Source: Hypomesus transpacificus
Taxonomy: Eukaryota; Chordata; Actinopteri; Osmeriformes; Osmeridae
Length of the DNA: 64,000 bases
NCBI RefSeq assembly: GCF_021917145.1
Contig: NC_061075.1
Span: 486,215 to 550,214, forward strand
Direction of reading: 5' to 3'
In this document: piece after piece, positions 11,019 through 24,800 of the stretch
Layout: every line of letters starts with the position of its first letter
Numbering within the stretch: the first letter of the stretch is position 1
Program-made: the position numbers and the translations under genes
Notes under the pieces: generated by a model
What the model saw: the letters and a program-made list of their open reading frames with translations, nothing else
Database searches by the model: none
What the model was told of the DNA's origin: nothing

Positions 11019-11930
11019 TTATTTGTAGCATGGGAAGCAGCTGCAGAACATCTTCTTAAAGGGATTGTTCTTGTCATGGCGCTTTGCTCTCTCCAGTTTG
11101 ACCAGGGCTTCCTGTAAGGACGCATCTGTTTGCTGGATGTTGGTTTGTATGGTGTTCATCATTGGCCCCTGCTCCTCCACTAACAAGGCCACGTCTAAGA
11201 AGATCTCATGGATGCTCTGGATACGGTTCTCCAGATCCACTAGCTCTCGGTGCCGACACTCAATCTGGTTCAATGCCGACTTTGCCGTCATCCCCTCTTG
11301 CAGGATATTCTCGCTGAAGACATCACATTTGCCAGACTCGATCATCTCCTCCACCTCCTCGCCCGTCACCTCCCGCCCCACGATCTCCATCTGCCGCTGG
11401 ATGTGGGTCTTGCAGTTCTCCTTGTGGTTCATCTCTGCCTCGTTGTATTCGAACATGGCGTCACGGAAGTTGTTGCTCAGGCAGGCGTACTGCGTCCGGG
11501 CGATACGGGTCACGGCGGCGTTGGAGCCGTGCTCAGCCTCCAGCTTGCGGGCTGACGCATCCATGTCTCTGAGGTGCGCCAGAACGCCCTCCGCGCGGGA
11601 TTTGATGTCGGCACCGATGGCGTTGGAATCCTTCTTGATCAAGCTCATGCGGCTGGTGCCCTGGAGCACACGAGAGTTCTGCTCTCGGAGCCTCTTGACC
11701 TCCAGGCGGATGAGCTGGACCTCGCGGTGGACACTCTGGGACTGGGAGAACACGTCATCCAAGGCGGGGCTGTTGTCGAAGATGACGGCCTGGTGAGGCA
11801 GCTCCTCCTCCAGGTCCACGTTGCTGAAGGAGTCGGAGGCGGAGGACTCGGCGTAGTCCATTGGCTCCACATGGCTGCTGCTGCTGCCGCCATCTGACAG
11901 CTCCTGTAAGTGGCTCAGTCTGTCCCTCAT
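11019..11930 (-). CDS. stx11: Syntaxin-11 (Qa-type SNARE without transmembrane segment)
   Basis: The 303-residue protein is encoded in a single exon. Syntaxin-11 is a Qa-SNARE needed for fusion of cytotoxic granules in lymphocytes and in platelets. Visible features are an N-terminal regulatory Habc region (about residues 45-165) and the syntaxin-like stretch SENILQEGMTAKSALNQIE. A SNARE motif (about residues 205-270) follows, with VALLVEEQG carrying the zero-layer glutamine. A Cys-rich end, FCSCFPCYK, replaces the usual membrane anchor, and human STX11 ends the same way (likely palmitoylation). The start is set at MRDRLSHL because a 3' splice site (CTCTCCCAG) ends 7 bases upstream; the 16 extra in-frame residues before it look intronic. 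The TAA is at 11021-11019. Teleosts can carry several stx11 copies, and which one this is cannot be told. Confidence 0.9.
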   Translation of the reverse strand: MRDRLSHLQELSDGGSSSSHVEPMDYAESSASDSFSNVDLEEELPHQAVIFDNSPALDDVFSQSQSVHREVQLIRLEVKRLREQNSRVLQGTSRMSLIKKDSNAIGADIKSRAEGVLAHLRDMDASARKLEAEHGSNAAVTRIARTQYACLSNNFRDAMFEYNEAEMNHKENCKTHIQRQMEIVGREVTGEEVEEMIESGKCDVFSENILQEGMTAKSALNQIECRHRELVDLENRIQSIHEIFLDVALLVEEQGPMMNTIQTNIQQTDASLQEALVKLERAKRHDKNNPFKKMFCSCFPCYK

Positions 11931-12668
11931 GGCTGGGCTGGGAGAGGAAGAGTTACATAGGAGAACACACACAAGCACACACTGTCTCCCCTCATGGCTA
12001 TGTAAAGACTTAAAAAAGTCAAGCCTTCATAAAGGAGGGATAAGGAAAGGGGGAACATAAGGCAAAGTGAATGACCCCTACTAATAGAGGTTACAGGATG
12101 ACAATCCTTATAATGTGACCCTCTGATGTCCGTTTTGTCAAATTTCATTTATTAAAATAGCTGGATGACTGGGATAGTTAAAACTCGTTTCCAGATTCCT
12201 TTCCTCCTCCTTTGTCATACATACCATTCACATGTCAAACTGGTTCTGACAGAAAAAAACATGCTGGGTGGCGCGTCTCATCAAACTTGTTTTCTTGTCA
12301 TGGTTTGTTTTGATCAGAACTTCAAATGTCATGTCAACTTTATTTCCAATTGTTCATGTTTGAAAAGTCAACTCAAGATATAGAACCACACTTGGATAGC
12401 CCATTTAATAATGAAAATGAATTTGGTGAACCATTCATTTCAACTCAATTGTTGCTCGACAGTTGATTTTAAAACCCGGTTTTCCACACTGACTTCATAT
12501 TTAAAGTTATTAGGAATGATATGTATGTTATCGTCTGCAATTAGCTTGCGTAGGTACACTTCAAACTAATTATTAAAATTGAAGTGACAATTGAGTTCGC
12601 TAACCTATTAACAATAATTCAATAAACTCCCAACTATCATATTTAACATGTTTCACACGATGACTTAC

Positions 12669-12760
12669 CGCTTTTGTAAAGCTCTATCAACAGTTGTCCT
12701 CCCAACTCAAGTCACCGTGTGGCCGCATCATCCTTTTTGACTTCAGAACGGCTCGTCCGG
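12669..12760 (-). other. stx11: Putative non-coding first exon (5'UTR) of stx11
   Basis: On the minus strand a good donor (AAAGCG|GTAAGT) sits at 12668, and the acceptor just before the stx11 start is at 11938. The implied intron of about 730 bases is typical for STX11, whose coding sequence is held in one exon behind a non-coding exon. The upstream limit of the exon is a guess. Confidence 0.45.
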
Positions 12761-14757
12761 GTGTAGGTGGATTGATAACTGATGGTTAATTAGGTGGAAC
12801 GATCCCACCAAGACATTGCACGGCTATCTTTAGAGAAAAGATTACATTTTCCTCTCTTGAGAAGAAAAACATTTGCACCACCTCCATGCAACAAAGGTGA
12901 TGTTGTCTCTGGAATGTGGTCGAGTTGGTTGAACCGCTGTCTTGCCACAAACCTTATGACGTTGAGCAACCATTAGCCTGCTAATAATAAGAAAAAAAAT
13001 TCAGAAATCTTTTCCCCCCAACCAATCATCAGGACTGGGTGGAGCACAGAATGGTATCATTCTAACTCTATGGTATCATTGCGTCTCGCGTTCTCGAACG
13101 AAAGATGGGGTACAATGCAAATTATGTAAAAGTAGCCTACATTCCTGTTGACTACGCTATAATAACAACACTGCACAATCAGCTATTATTAACTTAACAC
13201 TTCACAATTAGCCTATCTGCAGATTGCTGGCCAATTCAATTTAGACACATTTGTTTGGAAGTTTTGAATGCCATTATGGGATTGGGACTAATCTAATTAC
13301 AACATTTCAGCAATCCGTGTTCGAGTTTAGTATCATTGCCGTCACATGATTGTCATTTTTCAATAAAACCGGTTTAACTGCATCGACAACCGACTAAATG
13401 GTAACCAGCTGACTCTCGCTTTCACTCCCTCTCTTTAAATCAAAAGGGAAATGGCCCCATCTATTGGATTCTACTTCTCACACCATCTCAAATGTTCTTG
13501 GAAATTTAACCCAAGATTATGGACATATTTAGTTTATAAAGCATAGGCCAGCCCGGGCCAGGTTAGGATTTTATTATTTGGAGCATGGGAGAAGCACGTG
13601 TTGAACTTCATCTTTGCCAGACATAAACCTATGCATACTTTAATCCCCGGTCCAGATGTTATTTTAAGTGGTTAAAACACTAATTGAATGTAACTGTATT
13701 TAGGCAGGTGGGTGTGTTAATGTAAAACGTGAGGGAGACTTTGTTACATCTGTAACGTGGAGGAGCGCCTGATTCTCATGTGACCACAAAGACGGCAATT
13801 GGATTACAAGGCCACTTTCACTGCACACATGTAGCTACATTATCTATAACTGTACACTCAGAGGCCAGAATTGACTGTTTAGGCACTTTTCACACGCCAG
13901 ATACTCAGTTGTAGTTATTTACAAAAATATGGCGAAAACTAATTAATAACACACATGCAAACTGTGGAAATAGCCTGATTACCCTGGCTATTTAGGAGTC
14001 CTATTAGCCTTGATATCCTATAATATATTTCTAAAACCCCAATCCTGTTTTGTGTCAAATGGATCAGAGTATATTGTATTTGTCAGTGTGTAGACTATTG
14101 GAAAAAAACAGATTTTTATAGAATATAATAGGCGTACAGAAGCCAACAGTCCAGCAAGCACCAGTCCTGTGTTCTGTGGTGTTTGCTCATCCAATTTTGA
14201 CAGGACAATTACCCAAATCATAGCTCCAAACCATGCAATAACTATTTTGGGAAGAAGAGGTCTGGCATTGTCACCTGATGTCAATCCTGTTGTGGGAGCA
14301 GCTTGCCCATATAGTAGTGGTAGGCTACTATGAAGTGCCTATCAAGCCAGTTCAACTTGTAGGAGGTGCTCTATGAAGCATGGGGTGAAATCTCAACAGG
14401 TTAACCAAGGGTGTAATTTTTTACGAAAGCAAAAGTTTAGACATCATTATTTCAATAACAAAATCATTATTTCTAACCGAGTCAATTATGATTTCCTATT
14501 CAAACGCATGTTATGTATAGAAAACAAGGGCAATTCTATGTGACACCAAACTTTTGAACAGTTTGTACGTTTTCATGTGGAGTACTGGAGTAAACTAATT
14601 ACATTGTGTGAGCGCCCCTACTCGTGCGCGCGCAGTCCTTCATTCACAGATAGAACGTTCACCGTTTGGTCTACAAGTTACCATCTAGACCAGCTCGTGT
14701 AGATCGGTTCATAACAACAGTTAGCAACCATTTATTGTCAAATATTTCGTCTTCTTC
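12761..14757. other. Intergenic region between divergent stx11 and mthfd1l
   Basis: This AT-rich sequence has no coding exon that could be supported. It should contain the promoters of both genes. Near 14537-14570 the words 'gtgacaccaaacttttgaacag' resemble the end of repeats common in fish, but the match is short. A CpG-rich patch with GTGCGCGCGCAG (14624-14635, NRF1-like) lies about 120 bases upstream of the mthfd1l start codon. Confidence 0.45.
14610..14757 (+). promoter_or_regulatory. mthfd1l: Likely mthfd1l promoter / 5'UTR
   Basis: The 150 bases before the ATG change from AT-rich to CpG-containing sequence and carry GTGCGCGCGCAG at 14624-14635, close to an NRF1 site. NRF1 commonly controls nuclear genes for mitochondrial proteins, which fits the product. 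No TATA box is evident. The transcription start is not known. Confidence 0.35.
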
Positions 14758-17700
14758 ATGATGAGATTATCAACACTACGCCACGCTTCTCGCTGCCTTC
14801 CGTCTTCTTCTGCGCATCCACCCTACAGCGGAGGCAGGGTGATCGGCTTTGGAAGGCGATGCCTGCCGGTAGATGATTCAGCCAGGAGCTGGTTAGTTCA
14901 GCGAGCAACTAGCTCCAAAAGCGGCAGAAGTTCGGAAGCAGTGCTCAATTCTGAGAGACGGAAAAGGAAAAATTATGGACTTGGGCAAGAAAATATCCTC
15001 AGGTTAGTAGCTAGAATTATGACATTGTTCGTGGTGAAAAAAGGTGCAATGTAATTTTTTTTCTCTAAAAGGTGTAGTATTTTCTACATTTTCTATGAAT
15101 CTCTAGTAAAAAGCCTAGTCGCTAGCAGTAGCCTACAACTTCCTGGTTAGTTTGGCTTGTAGCCGGCGCTGCACGTGTGCCTGATGTTGGTGGGGGGCAT
15201 TTCTGATGTAACTTTTCTCTGTTCTTGCTTACATTGGTAAATGTTTACATTTTGCATCGTATTTGTAACAATATAACGGCGAGGGTTGGTTTATTGCCAT
15301 AACACTGATCCAACACGTTACGGCTTATTTGGACAATTGGGGCCCGGTGTTTACATTCATATTTAGGTCAGTGTTACACCAAATGCCGATCGATGTTTTA
15401 GACTCCTCCTACGGTGTTGGTGAAGCCAGCAACGTGGCATAACCAAATGGATCTCATGGCGAATAGTGGAACGTGTTACCAATTAACTTAATGGACCAAT
15501 AATTTATCAAAAGCAGGACTATATGAAATAAATTGCATGCATCTTATTCTTCACCCAATCATGGAAAATAGCTGTGTTCTTTAAGGAACCATTTGACACC
15601 TTTGTCAACAGAATAGTTATAGGACAGAACAGACAATATAAGGTTCCCAGTGTAATTGTGCTCACGGAGAAATGTCACTCTGTGTAATGCATTGCCACTT
15701 ACTTTGTCAAATGTATCCCAGACTAACCCCATTAAGTGAATACAGTTAACTGTGGGCGAGTGATTATCTGTATAACCAAGTTGTCCTCTACAGGGAGATT
15801 GTTCAAAAAACCAAAGAAGAGATGGTGATCTTGCAGAGGGACCAACTTAGCCCAATGCTAGCCATCATACAGGTACAAGCATGGTTGACATCTGTCAATA
15901 TTTTAAATGGTGAAAATGTAATGTAATTGAAAATTGTACAGTTTTTGTAAAGTGTGTGTGGGAGATTTGAAGTGCTTCTCACTGCTTTGTGATTGTGTCC
16001 TGCAGGCAGGTGAAGATGACAGCCTGCTTGAAATGAACAAGAAAATGGCTGGAAAGGTTGGACAAATCTCTCTCTTTGCTCAAACTGTCGTACATGTGTT
16101 ACTCTGACTGTGTCTGGATCTGACAATCAATCTGTTCACAGATTGGCCTGAATATTACTCAGATCTGTCTGCCCAGAGAGTGCACTGAGGATGAGGTGAG
16201 GAAAACCAGCTAAACTTGAATCCTGCTTGACTGTCTTACTCCTCCCCCTTCCCTGCTCCGGCCCCTCCCCTGCATGTCCAATCACGTTCTGCTAACACCT
16301 GAATGGTGTTTGTATAAAAGCCTATCAAGTTTAACAAATGTACATTTCCCCTCAATTACCAACTATCTCTATACGCTATCTCACTGAGAAAACATGGCCA
16401 TGCAGGCTCAGTATCAGCCGGTTAAAGCTAAAAAATATAGCACCTCTCTACCGTATTATCCGTGCCCGTAAACTGGTGTCCCTATTTTTTTTGGGGGGGG
16501 AATCTCCTTAAGTTCCTGTGGGATTTTGAACATCTAGTCAGCTGTGTGGCTGGGGATGTCCCGGGGATGAATGATGATCCCTTCCCCTGTATGTAGTGGG
16601 GATATCCTGGGAATGACTCCTGTTTTAGTCAGGCTGGATGCATGGAATTCCTGGCCTGACAGGGTGATTTACCGGCATGGCCTTAGGAGACCTCTAGAGC
16701 TTCTTCCACCTCCTCTCTCTCACACGCTCTCTCTCGCTGGCTCGCTTTGCCACAGCACTCTCTCTCTTACTCTCTCTCTCTCTGCTGCCACTGTCGCGTA
16801 TTGAGCTTGTTATTGCAGAGCAATGCAGCTGTAAGTGCAATTAGTGAATTGAAGGATCAACTCTCTTGACTCTCTCTAAAAGGTCTCTTCTGTATAGCTA
16901 GAGAAATGAGACATGATATGTAGCCAGCATTGTATCACTCTCTCTCTCCTCTCCCCCCTCTCCCTTCCTTCCTCTCTCCCCACCCCACACTCTCAGATCA
17001 TTGAGGAGGTGCTACGTCTAAATGAGGACCCCAGGGTGCACGGTGTGTACCTCCACCTCCCCCCTGCCTCCCTCACCAGCAGGGTGCTCGACTCCCTCAA
17101 GCCCAACAAAGATGTGGACGGGTAGGACACGCAACGCGCTGCACACATGTTCTCAAGGAGGCGTTAGCCCTGTAAGACCCGTTTTAACATTCCAACATCA
17201 CCTTTAGCTCTCCAAAAAACACAAGATTTTTTTTTGAACGACCATATGTACATAACCAATGAGTCCTATCGTCTTGCCTTGCAAAGCTATTGGATACATT
17301 TGGTCTTAAAAAAAAACCACAACTTGGCAATTAAAGAGCTAAAGGTGGCGTTGTAATTTTACAACAAGGGGTTGTAAGGTGTGAATGATCATGCTGCAGT
17401 TGACCAGAGACCATCATGCAAAGTAAATTGATTACAAGTTTGTTTCAATGATAGAAATCCATCGGGTGTCCTATGTATTTGGTTTCATCCACTGCAACCT
17501 GATTCGTGGTCCTGTTTCCTACCCAATGGATATGGGTTTGGTTGGCTGCCTAACATCATTTGTGTTCACCAGCAGTTTGCTGTCAAGGGGCCATAAGCCT
17601 TCAATTGTACATGGTGGGCTATGTGCCATTGCTGTGCGTGTCGGTGCTTCGGTTAGCTTCTAAGTGCATTTCCTGCCATGATGCCTTAAATTTGCCCCAA

Positions 17701-20700
17701 ATCAGAAGGGGCTGCAGAACATTAGGCCTTGGTTTGATTCTAGTGTGAGGGTCACAGGACGCAGAGGGAAATGAGGATAGAACACCCGGTTATCAATGAA
17801 GGCCTGACGTGACTAGTGTAATCCAGGCATCTGGATTCAGTTCATGTCAAGTAGACAGTAGCTTGACTGAATGTGACTGTGAATCTGGTTTATGTAACTG
17901 TGGTCTGAGTCCCTCAGCACCAAAGCTGTCGTTACTCTGTGTGTCGCAGTGCGACTGACCTGAACATAGGCCGTCTGGTACGAGGGGACGAGACCCAGGG
18001 CTTTGTGCCACCCGTGGCCAGAGCTGTCATGGAGCTGCTGGCCAGACATGGTGAGTCAGGCTGGGGGGTCAGAGGATGGGGGAAGGGAGGACAAAGGTTA
18101 ACATTCCAGTAGGTAATCTGAGTCAAAGCTTCAGTTATTTGGAGACAAACAGAAAATCGCTCACACTTTAGTCAAGAAACCAGCCAGCTGTGAAGTGAAG
18201 CTCTGCATTTGACAGATTTCCTCTGGGAGTCGCCCAGTAAAAATATTAGCTCATGCAGGACTATCTTCCAAAGCAAATACTAGTATGGGTTAAGACAATT
18301 ACAGCATACATCAAACCTAAACAGCATTAAGATAATAGTGTCACTCAGACATTTTTGGTGGGAAATGTAAGACGAGATCACTTTGGATAAAACCATTTGA
18401 AGAAAAACAAGTTTTACTATGACGAATGTTTTGCATAGACGTGTGACATTTGAAAGCTGTCGCTCATGTTTTTTCCTGCTGTGCTAACTGTTCCCAGACG
18501 CTCCTCTGGAGGGGAAGACAGTGGTGCTGGTGGGGGGTGAAGGAGCCCTGGGTGTGGCCCTGCAGTGCCTGATGCAGAGAGGCAACATGCTGGTCCTCAA
18601 CAGCACCTCAGGCCGGCTCCAGAAACAGGTGTGTGTGTGTGTGTGTGTGTGACAAATGAGAGAATATTCAGTCCCAACAAACACCAGCACCTGTTTTGAA
18701 CCTCTCTTTGTAGTTTGTCCTTTCGGCCACCATGTGGCGTCGTTACTCTGATTCTGACTTGCTCGATGGTTAAACGTTCTAATGCTGTCCACTGCATGAG
18801 CCCCGTTTGTAACTTCAAAGCTGCTTAAATGGACTCAACCAACAACTGTGTGCTGTCGTTATCTGGTTCAGATCTAGCTCTGATCACTTGAATTACCGAG
18901 CAGAACATTTAGTTCAGTATGAACATCAGTACGGTACAGCACACACAAACACTCCTGTCCCCCCTATTCCCTCGAAGCACTCCGCTTTCACCAGGCCTTT
19001 TCTTTTATCGTGCTCTCATCTCTCTCTCTCCCTCTCATTTCTCCTCGTCCTCCCCTGTTCCCCAGGTGGTGCAGGCCGACGCCGTGGTCCTCCTGGGGCC
19101 TCACATGGATGTCCCACCCAGCTGGCTGAGGCCCGGGGCTGCTGTCATCCACTGTAGCCCCGCCCTGACGGCGGGTACCACAGGTGTCCTCCATAAACAC
19201 ATTCATATTGCAGGATGTTTCACGTGGGAGGAGGAGGAGGAAGGAGTTGGCGGTTGGAAGAATGTGTGTGGCTGTGTTCTATGGGTGTTTTTCTGTGACA
19301 GATGGTGATGGATTAGAGAGCTCTTCCTGGTCAGAGGTGGGGCCTCTGTCCGCAGCCCTCAGAATGCAGGTATGGACGTAATACACATTGCGCTGCAAAC
19401 ATCCTCCAACCAAGACTTTCTCTAAGACCTTGTATGGTGCTGATAATCTCCCTTTCCCCTCCCTCCCTCAGAACGTGGTGCGTAGCGGCCGTCGTTGGCT
19501 GCAGGAGCAGCAGTACAGACCCTGGAGGCTCCGCAGCCTCAAGCTGCAGCCTCTGTCCCCCGTGCCCAGGTAAGCACCTACCGTACCATCCACCCTCCAT
19601 CAAGCCCCGGAAGTACCAACCCCCCCCCCCCCCCCACACACCACAGTTGACGCTCCCGCTGTGCCCCGTGTTGTGTGCGGTCTCTCCCCAGTGACATTGA
19701 GATCTCCCGCGCCCAGACCCCCAAGCCCATGGGTCAGCTGGCTGAGGAGGTGGGCCTGCTGCCCAGCGAGCTGGAGGCCTACGGGAGCACCAAGGCCAAG
19801 GTCCGCCTCTCGCTGCTGGACCGCCTGCAGGGCCAGCCCGACGGGAAATACGTCCTGGTGGCCGGGTGAGTCCGAGATGGGGGGACAGAGGGGTGGGGTG
19901 GGGGGCGAAGGGGGCCGGGGGCAAGGGGGCCGGGGCACTACACAGGCTGAACGAGGAGTGAAAGAAATATGCAGAGCGCGTGTTTGGCGTTTTTGTTTTG
20001 TTTTTGCTCCCGAAGGAGAGAGAGGGAGAGGTAGTAGCGGCCCGGGCTCTGGAGTCTCGTCCCTCATCTCTGGAGGTCTCTGATAGGCAGGGACGGGAGC
20101 TGGTGGAGGAAGGGGGGGGGGGCTGGTAGGGGCCCCGCTTTGATGGGTGTGTGAACGTCGTAGCTCTGACAGAGCAGGCCAAGCCCCACTGCCCCCTTTC
20201 ATCTGTCTGTCTGTCTCAGCCCTGCCACTGTACGACCCACTGACAGCCCCAGAGACACACACACACACACTCTTCTCCTTAAGGAGCCTTCTTTGTTCCC
20301 CGTGGACCCTCTTGAGAGGCGAGGGGCCCCCCATCAATTACAGTCAGCAGCAGGCATGCCTTTGAGTCCCGCTGCCAAGAGAGCGTGTCCAGTATAGGAG
20401 GAGGGTGTGTGAGGAGGGGGACAGAGGGGACAGAAACGGGGACGTGTGTTTAGATAAATGAGACGGATGCCCTTCAAAGCATTCCTTTCCTTTTCTGTCC
20501 CTTTTGTTACCCGTTTCCCCCTCTCTCCTCCGTCAAACACAATGCTCTTCCCCCCGTGTCTAGGATCCTTTTGTTTATCAATATTCGGTTGAATGGGCCT
20601 CCATCAGTCAAATGCCCTGGACATGGATAGGGGTAGGATAAATGTGATTTGGGCATTGAGGTCAGATGATGTTGATTACACCCACGGGTCACACACTCTT

Positions 20701-21789
20701 TTTCTCTCTCTCTCCCTCTACCTCTCTATCTCTCTTCCTCTACCCCTCTCTCTCTCCCCCTCTACCTCTCTCTCTACCAGCAGTCTGCACATCATGCGAA
20801 ACCAATGCAATACTCTTGATGCCTATACTTTGCTAGGTGAAAAGGTTTGCGGGTCCGTGTGACCTATGTGGGTGTGTGACCTGTGTGTGTGTGTGTGTGA
20901 CCTGTGTGTGTGACCTGTGTGTGTGACCTGTCCGTGACCACACATCCTCCTTCCAGCATCACTCCCACCCCGCTTGGCGAGGGGAAAAGCACGGTGACCA
21001 TCGGCCTGGTGCAGGCCCTCTCCGCCCACCTCAAGCTCAACTCCTTCGCCTGCCTCCGACAGCCCTCCCAGGGGCCCACCTTTGGGGTCAAAGGTCAGAC
21101 ACGATCCTCATTCCCCAAGCAGATACCCCTGTTCTGATATGACTGCAAGGGGCACGTGGCTGCAAAGTGAGTGGTCTCGTCTGGGCAAACTCCTAACACT
21201 TGACGGGTGTTCCCTGCGAAGCTGCCTCTGTGGCCCTCCGGGGTACGATGTGTGATTGTGTTGTCTGTGTTCCACCCCTAGGGGGCGCTGCGGGAGGGGG
21301 CTATGCCCAGGTCATCCCCATGGAGGAGGTAGGAGACAGCCGCACTGCGCTCTCGCACACACACACGCACACTGACATAACACACAAGTAAACTCACGAC
21401 CGTGGCATATACACACAAAAAGGACACACCAGCAACAATACACGCAGTGTGTGTACACACACACACACACACACACACACCCCTAATACTTAAGCAACCC
21501 ATCCGCTGAGACCTAAAGCTAGCCTCCTGTGGAGCGAGGGAGGAGGGGAGCGAGGGAGGAGGGGAGCGAGGGAGGAGGGGAGCGAGGGAGGAGGGGAAGT
21601 GAAGAACTTCAAAGCCAAGCAGACATGGCCTCAAACAGTGTAGCCGCCTCCCCTACCTCATACACAAACACCAGTCCTTTTCATCTCTTTTCTTGTCTCT
21701 CCCTTTGGCTCCTTCTCTCTTTTCCTGTCTGCCTCTTGCTCGCTTTCGCTTTCTCGCTCTCTCGCTCTCTCTTTGTGTCTGTCTCGCTA

Positions 21790-21877
<88 letters not shown>

Positions 21878-24800
21878 CCTCTATCCTGAACGAGGGAGAC
21901 AGTGTTATGATCCATGCCTCAACACAAACAGCTTTATAGGTCTATTTTGCAACAGTGTTGCAGGCCATCGAAACAGGGTTCTGTGAAGTTCACGGCAACA
22001 TCCGTTTTGTGTCCAGAGAGATCGGAACAACGACTTGGAAGCTCCCCCACTCCCTTCTCTTTTAAACATCCCACTACTAGATGATAGGCAGGCAACTGAC
22101 AAACTGCCCCTATTTCTTTTTCTATATGTTTAGATACTATAGAAGCCAATGTGTTAACTCTGTTCCTCACCTATTCTCTCTGCCTCTTTTCAGTTCAACC
22201 TTCATCTGACAGGCGACATTCACGCCATCACCGCAGCCAATAACCTCGTAGCAGCAGCCATTGATGCCCGGATTCTCCATGAGGCCACCCAATCAGACAA
22301 GGTCATTGTGTGATGTCACTCTGTGCATTGTGATTATGATCTAGGAAGCCACGGATTCTATAAATGATATCACCACTGAGTCTTGATGCAGGATGCAGAC
22401 CTGACAAAGCAAAAAAAGGCTGTTCATTGGGGAGTGATGTCATACCCCCAAAAAGTAATGTGTCATTGTGATCTTTGGAAATTGGAGTGATGTCATCGAA
22501 TGCTAATTCTGAAGTCAGACCTTCAGTGATTGCCCTGGTGACTTCACAGTGACGACTGTATACTGTGTCTCTTCCTGTCTCCCCAGGCCCTGTACAACAG
22601 ACTAGTTCCTCCAGTGAACGGAGTCCGGCGTTTCTCACCCATTCAGATCGCCAGGCTGCGAGTAAGTCCTCCACACTCGCGCCTCCAAAGTGAAACCGTC
22701 GAAAAACGGGGTCTCCAAAAGCTTCTAGAAGTTTCCCCTTGACTCGGTGTACCAGAGCTGTGGTTGGATTCCAGATGCCTCTCCCCTACTGTCCACTAGG
22801 CGGCCTCAGTGAGCCATGAGACTGAACTGTCCACTCATCCCGTAGCACCAAACACTCCTCATACCTCGTCATGTAATCCCAAATCTGTGTGTCGTCTCAC
22901 TTTTATCGAGTGTCGGTGGTTAAGCTCCTCAAACACAGTCCAACTTGACGGCAGACCAAAACTTTGGATCGCTCTCCCGCTAACGTACACAAACTGGGGT
23001 CACTCTGAGTTGAGAAGTTAGGCAAGATTAAAAATCGTAATATTTCTGGGTAAATGGAGTGATTGTGAAGGGGAGTGTGTGTTTTCCATCAGGACAGGGT
23101 TCTGGGGTGGGTCCTAAGTATTTAAGTCTAGACTCTTAAAGCAGCCTTTTGACAAGGGAGCCCATTCCCATGGTGGCAATGACTGATGGATTTTCTTTTG
23201 GCTTGTCTGTTCCTCCCCATATCTCTCCCCTCCCCTCCCTCCACCTCAGCGTCTGGGCATCAGTGAGACCAACCCCAGCTCTCTCACGCCCCAGGAGGTC
23301 AGCTCCTTCGTTCGCCTCGACCTCGACCCCTCCAAGGTCACCTGGCAAAGAGGTACAGTACCACATCCAATCGCCGACCTCTCTTCACCCTCGTCTCAGT
23401 CCATCATTGGCTGTGGGTTCAATTAAGGAATGTATGAACGTAGTTTACTGTGAGCCAAGTTGGGGGTGTGTTGAAGGGGAAACGTTGTTTTCCCCTGAGG
23501 GAAGCGGGTTGTTTTTAAATTGTCAGGAGCCATGACTGTTAGACTGTTGCTATGAGGGATGGGGTATTTACTCCACAGGCCCAGGAGGGCAAAGTTAAGG
23601 CCAGAACCCCAGAACATTCAAAACAGCTTCAACACTCATGCACATGCCTCTCTGTCATGTGTGTTTGTCCATTCCAGCATGTGGCTTTTGTCATGTGCAA
23701 TCTCCCCCTGTGTGTGTGTGTGTTTGCATTCAAGCGTGAAACAACTTTATTTTTTATTTTTTTTGCAACAGCTTTTCCTTGTTATGTTGAGGCAATGTGA
23801 GGACAATGTTGGACTCTTGTGGTTTCCTGCGGTCATGAAGCCTAGCTAACCACAAAGGAAACCCCAGGGTAACGTAGTCCATGCCAACACCAGCCTATTA
23901 GTCCATATAGAGTCCAACAGCCGGTTGAAAAACATCACTGTAATCAATCAGTAACTGAACAGTATGTTGCTTATTGTTCATGACGGCTTTGTCACCGACA
24001 AATAAAGATTTCCTCTTCAAAGCCAACATAAGACTGTTGGAGCCCCAACAGCAGGCTGGCTTAGTTGAAGGCTTGTGTGTGTGTGTGTGTGTGTGTGCGT
24101 CCGTGCATGTGCACGTGTGTGTCAATCACAGGGCCCGACGTGGTTTGACACAGTTAAAAACATTTGTCCGGATGGCGTTTACAGAGGGCCGGGGGCCGGG
24201 CCAGAGCTTAACAGACGTGACCGTACCATGAGGGTCCGTGAGGTACGAGGTCACGCGCTCCCGAGCGCCTCTCTGGGCTTGCCTCATGAACCCAACGGTT
24301 CAGCCGAGCGTCGAGTGCTGCATCGAAACATGACGGCAGGGTTCATGGGAGTCTATATGGTGGTAATGGTGTTGGAGGCAGCTTACCTGTAGTTAACATC
24401 CTACCAGGGGCTGTGAAGTACTGGAAAGCAACATGGTGACTGTGTTGGAATGTGGTCCTAACTCTGTCAGAAACACGTTGTTTGTGCTCAGGTAGGGTTG
24501 GGTCTGTGATAGTCATTTAAATGTACTTTTAGTTCTGTTTTTTTCCGCAAACATTCGCTGCATAAAGGGGGTTTGTAATTGGATGTGTGTTGTCCCCTCT
24601 CGCTTGCCTTCAGTGGTGGACACCAACGACCGCTTCCTGAGACAGATCACCGTGGGACAAGCCAGCACTGAGAAGGGCCACGTCAGACAGGTAGGCTGCA
24701 TGGGGGCTCCACACACTGAGAAGGGCCACGTCAGACAGGTAGGCTGCATGGGGGCTCCACACACTGAGAAGGGCCACGTCAGACAGGTAGGCTGCATGGG

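Noticed and set aside
11065..11796. 243-codon plus-strand frame opposite stx11
   Set aside because: It is the antisense shadow of the syntaxin exon, has no family resemblance, and the minus strand carries a full, recognisable SNARE protein.
14490..14590. Possible mobile element end near the mthfd1l promoter
   Set aside because: The match 'caaacttttgaacag' to fish repeat ends is too short, and no second end was found.
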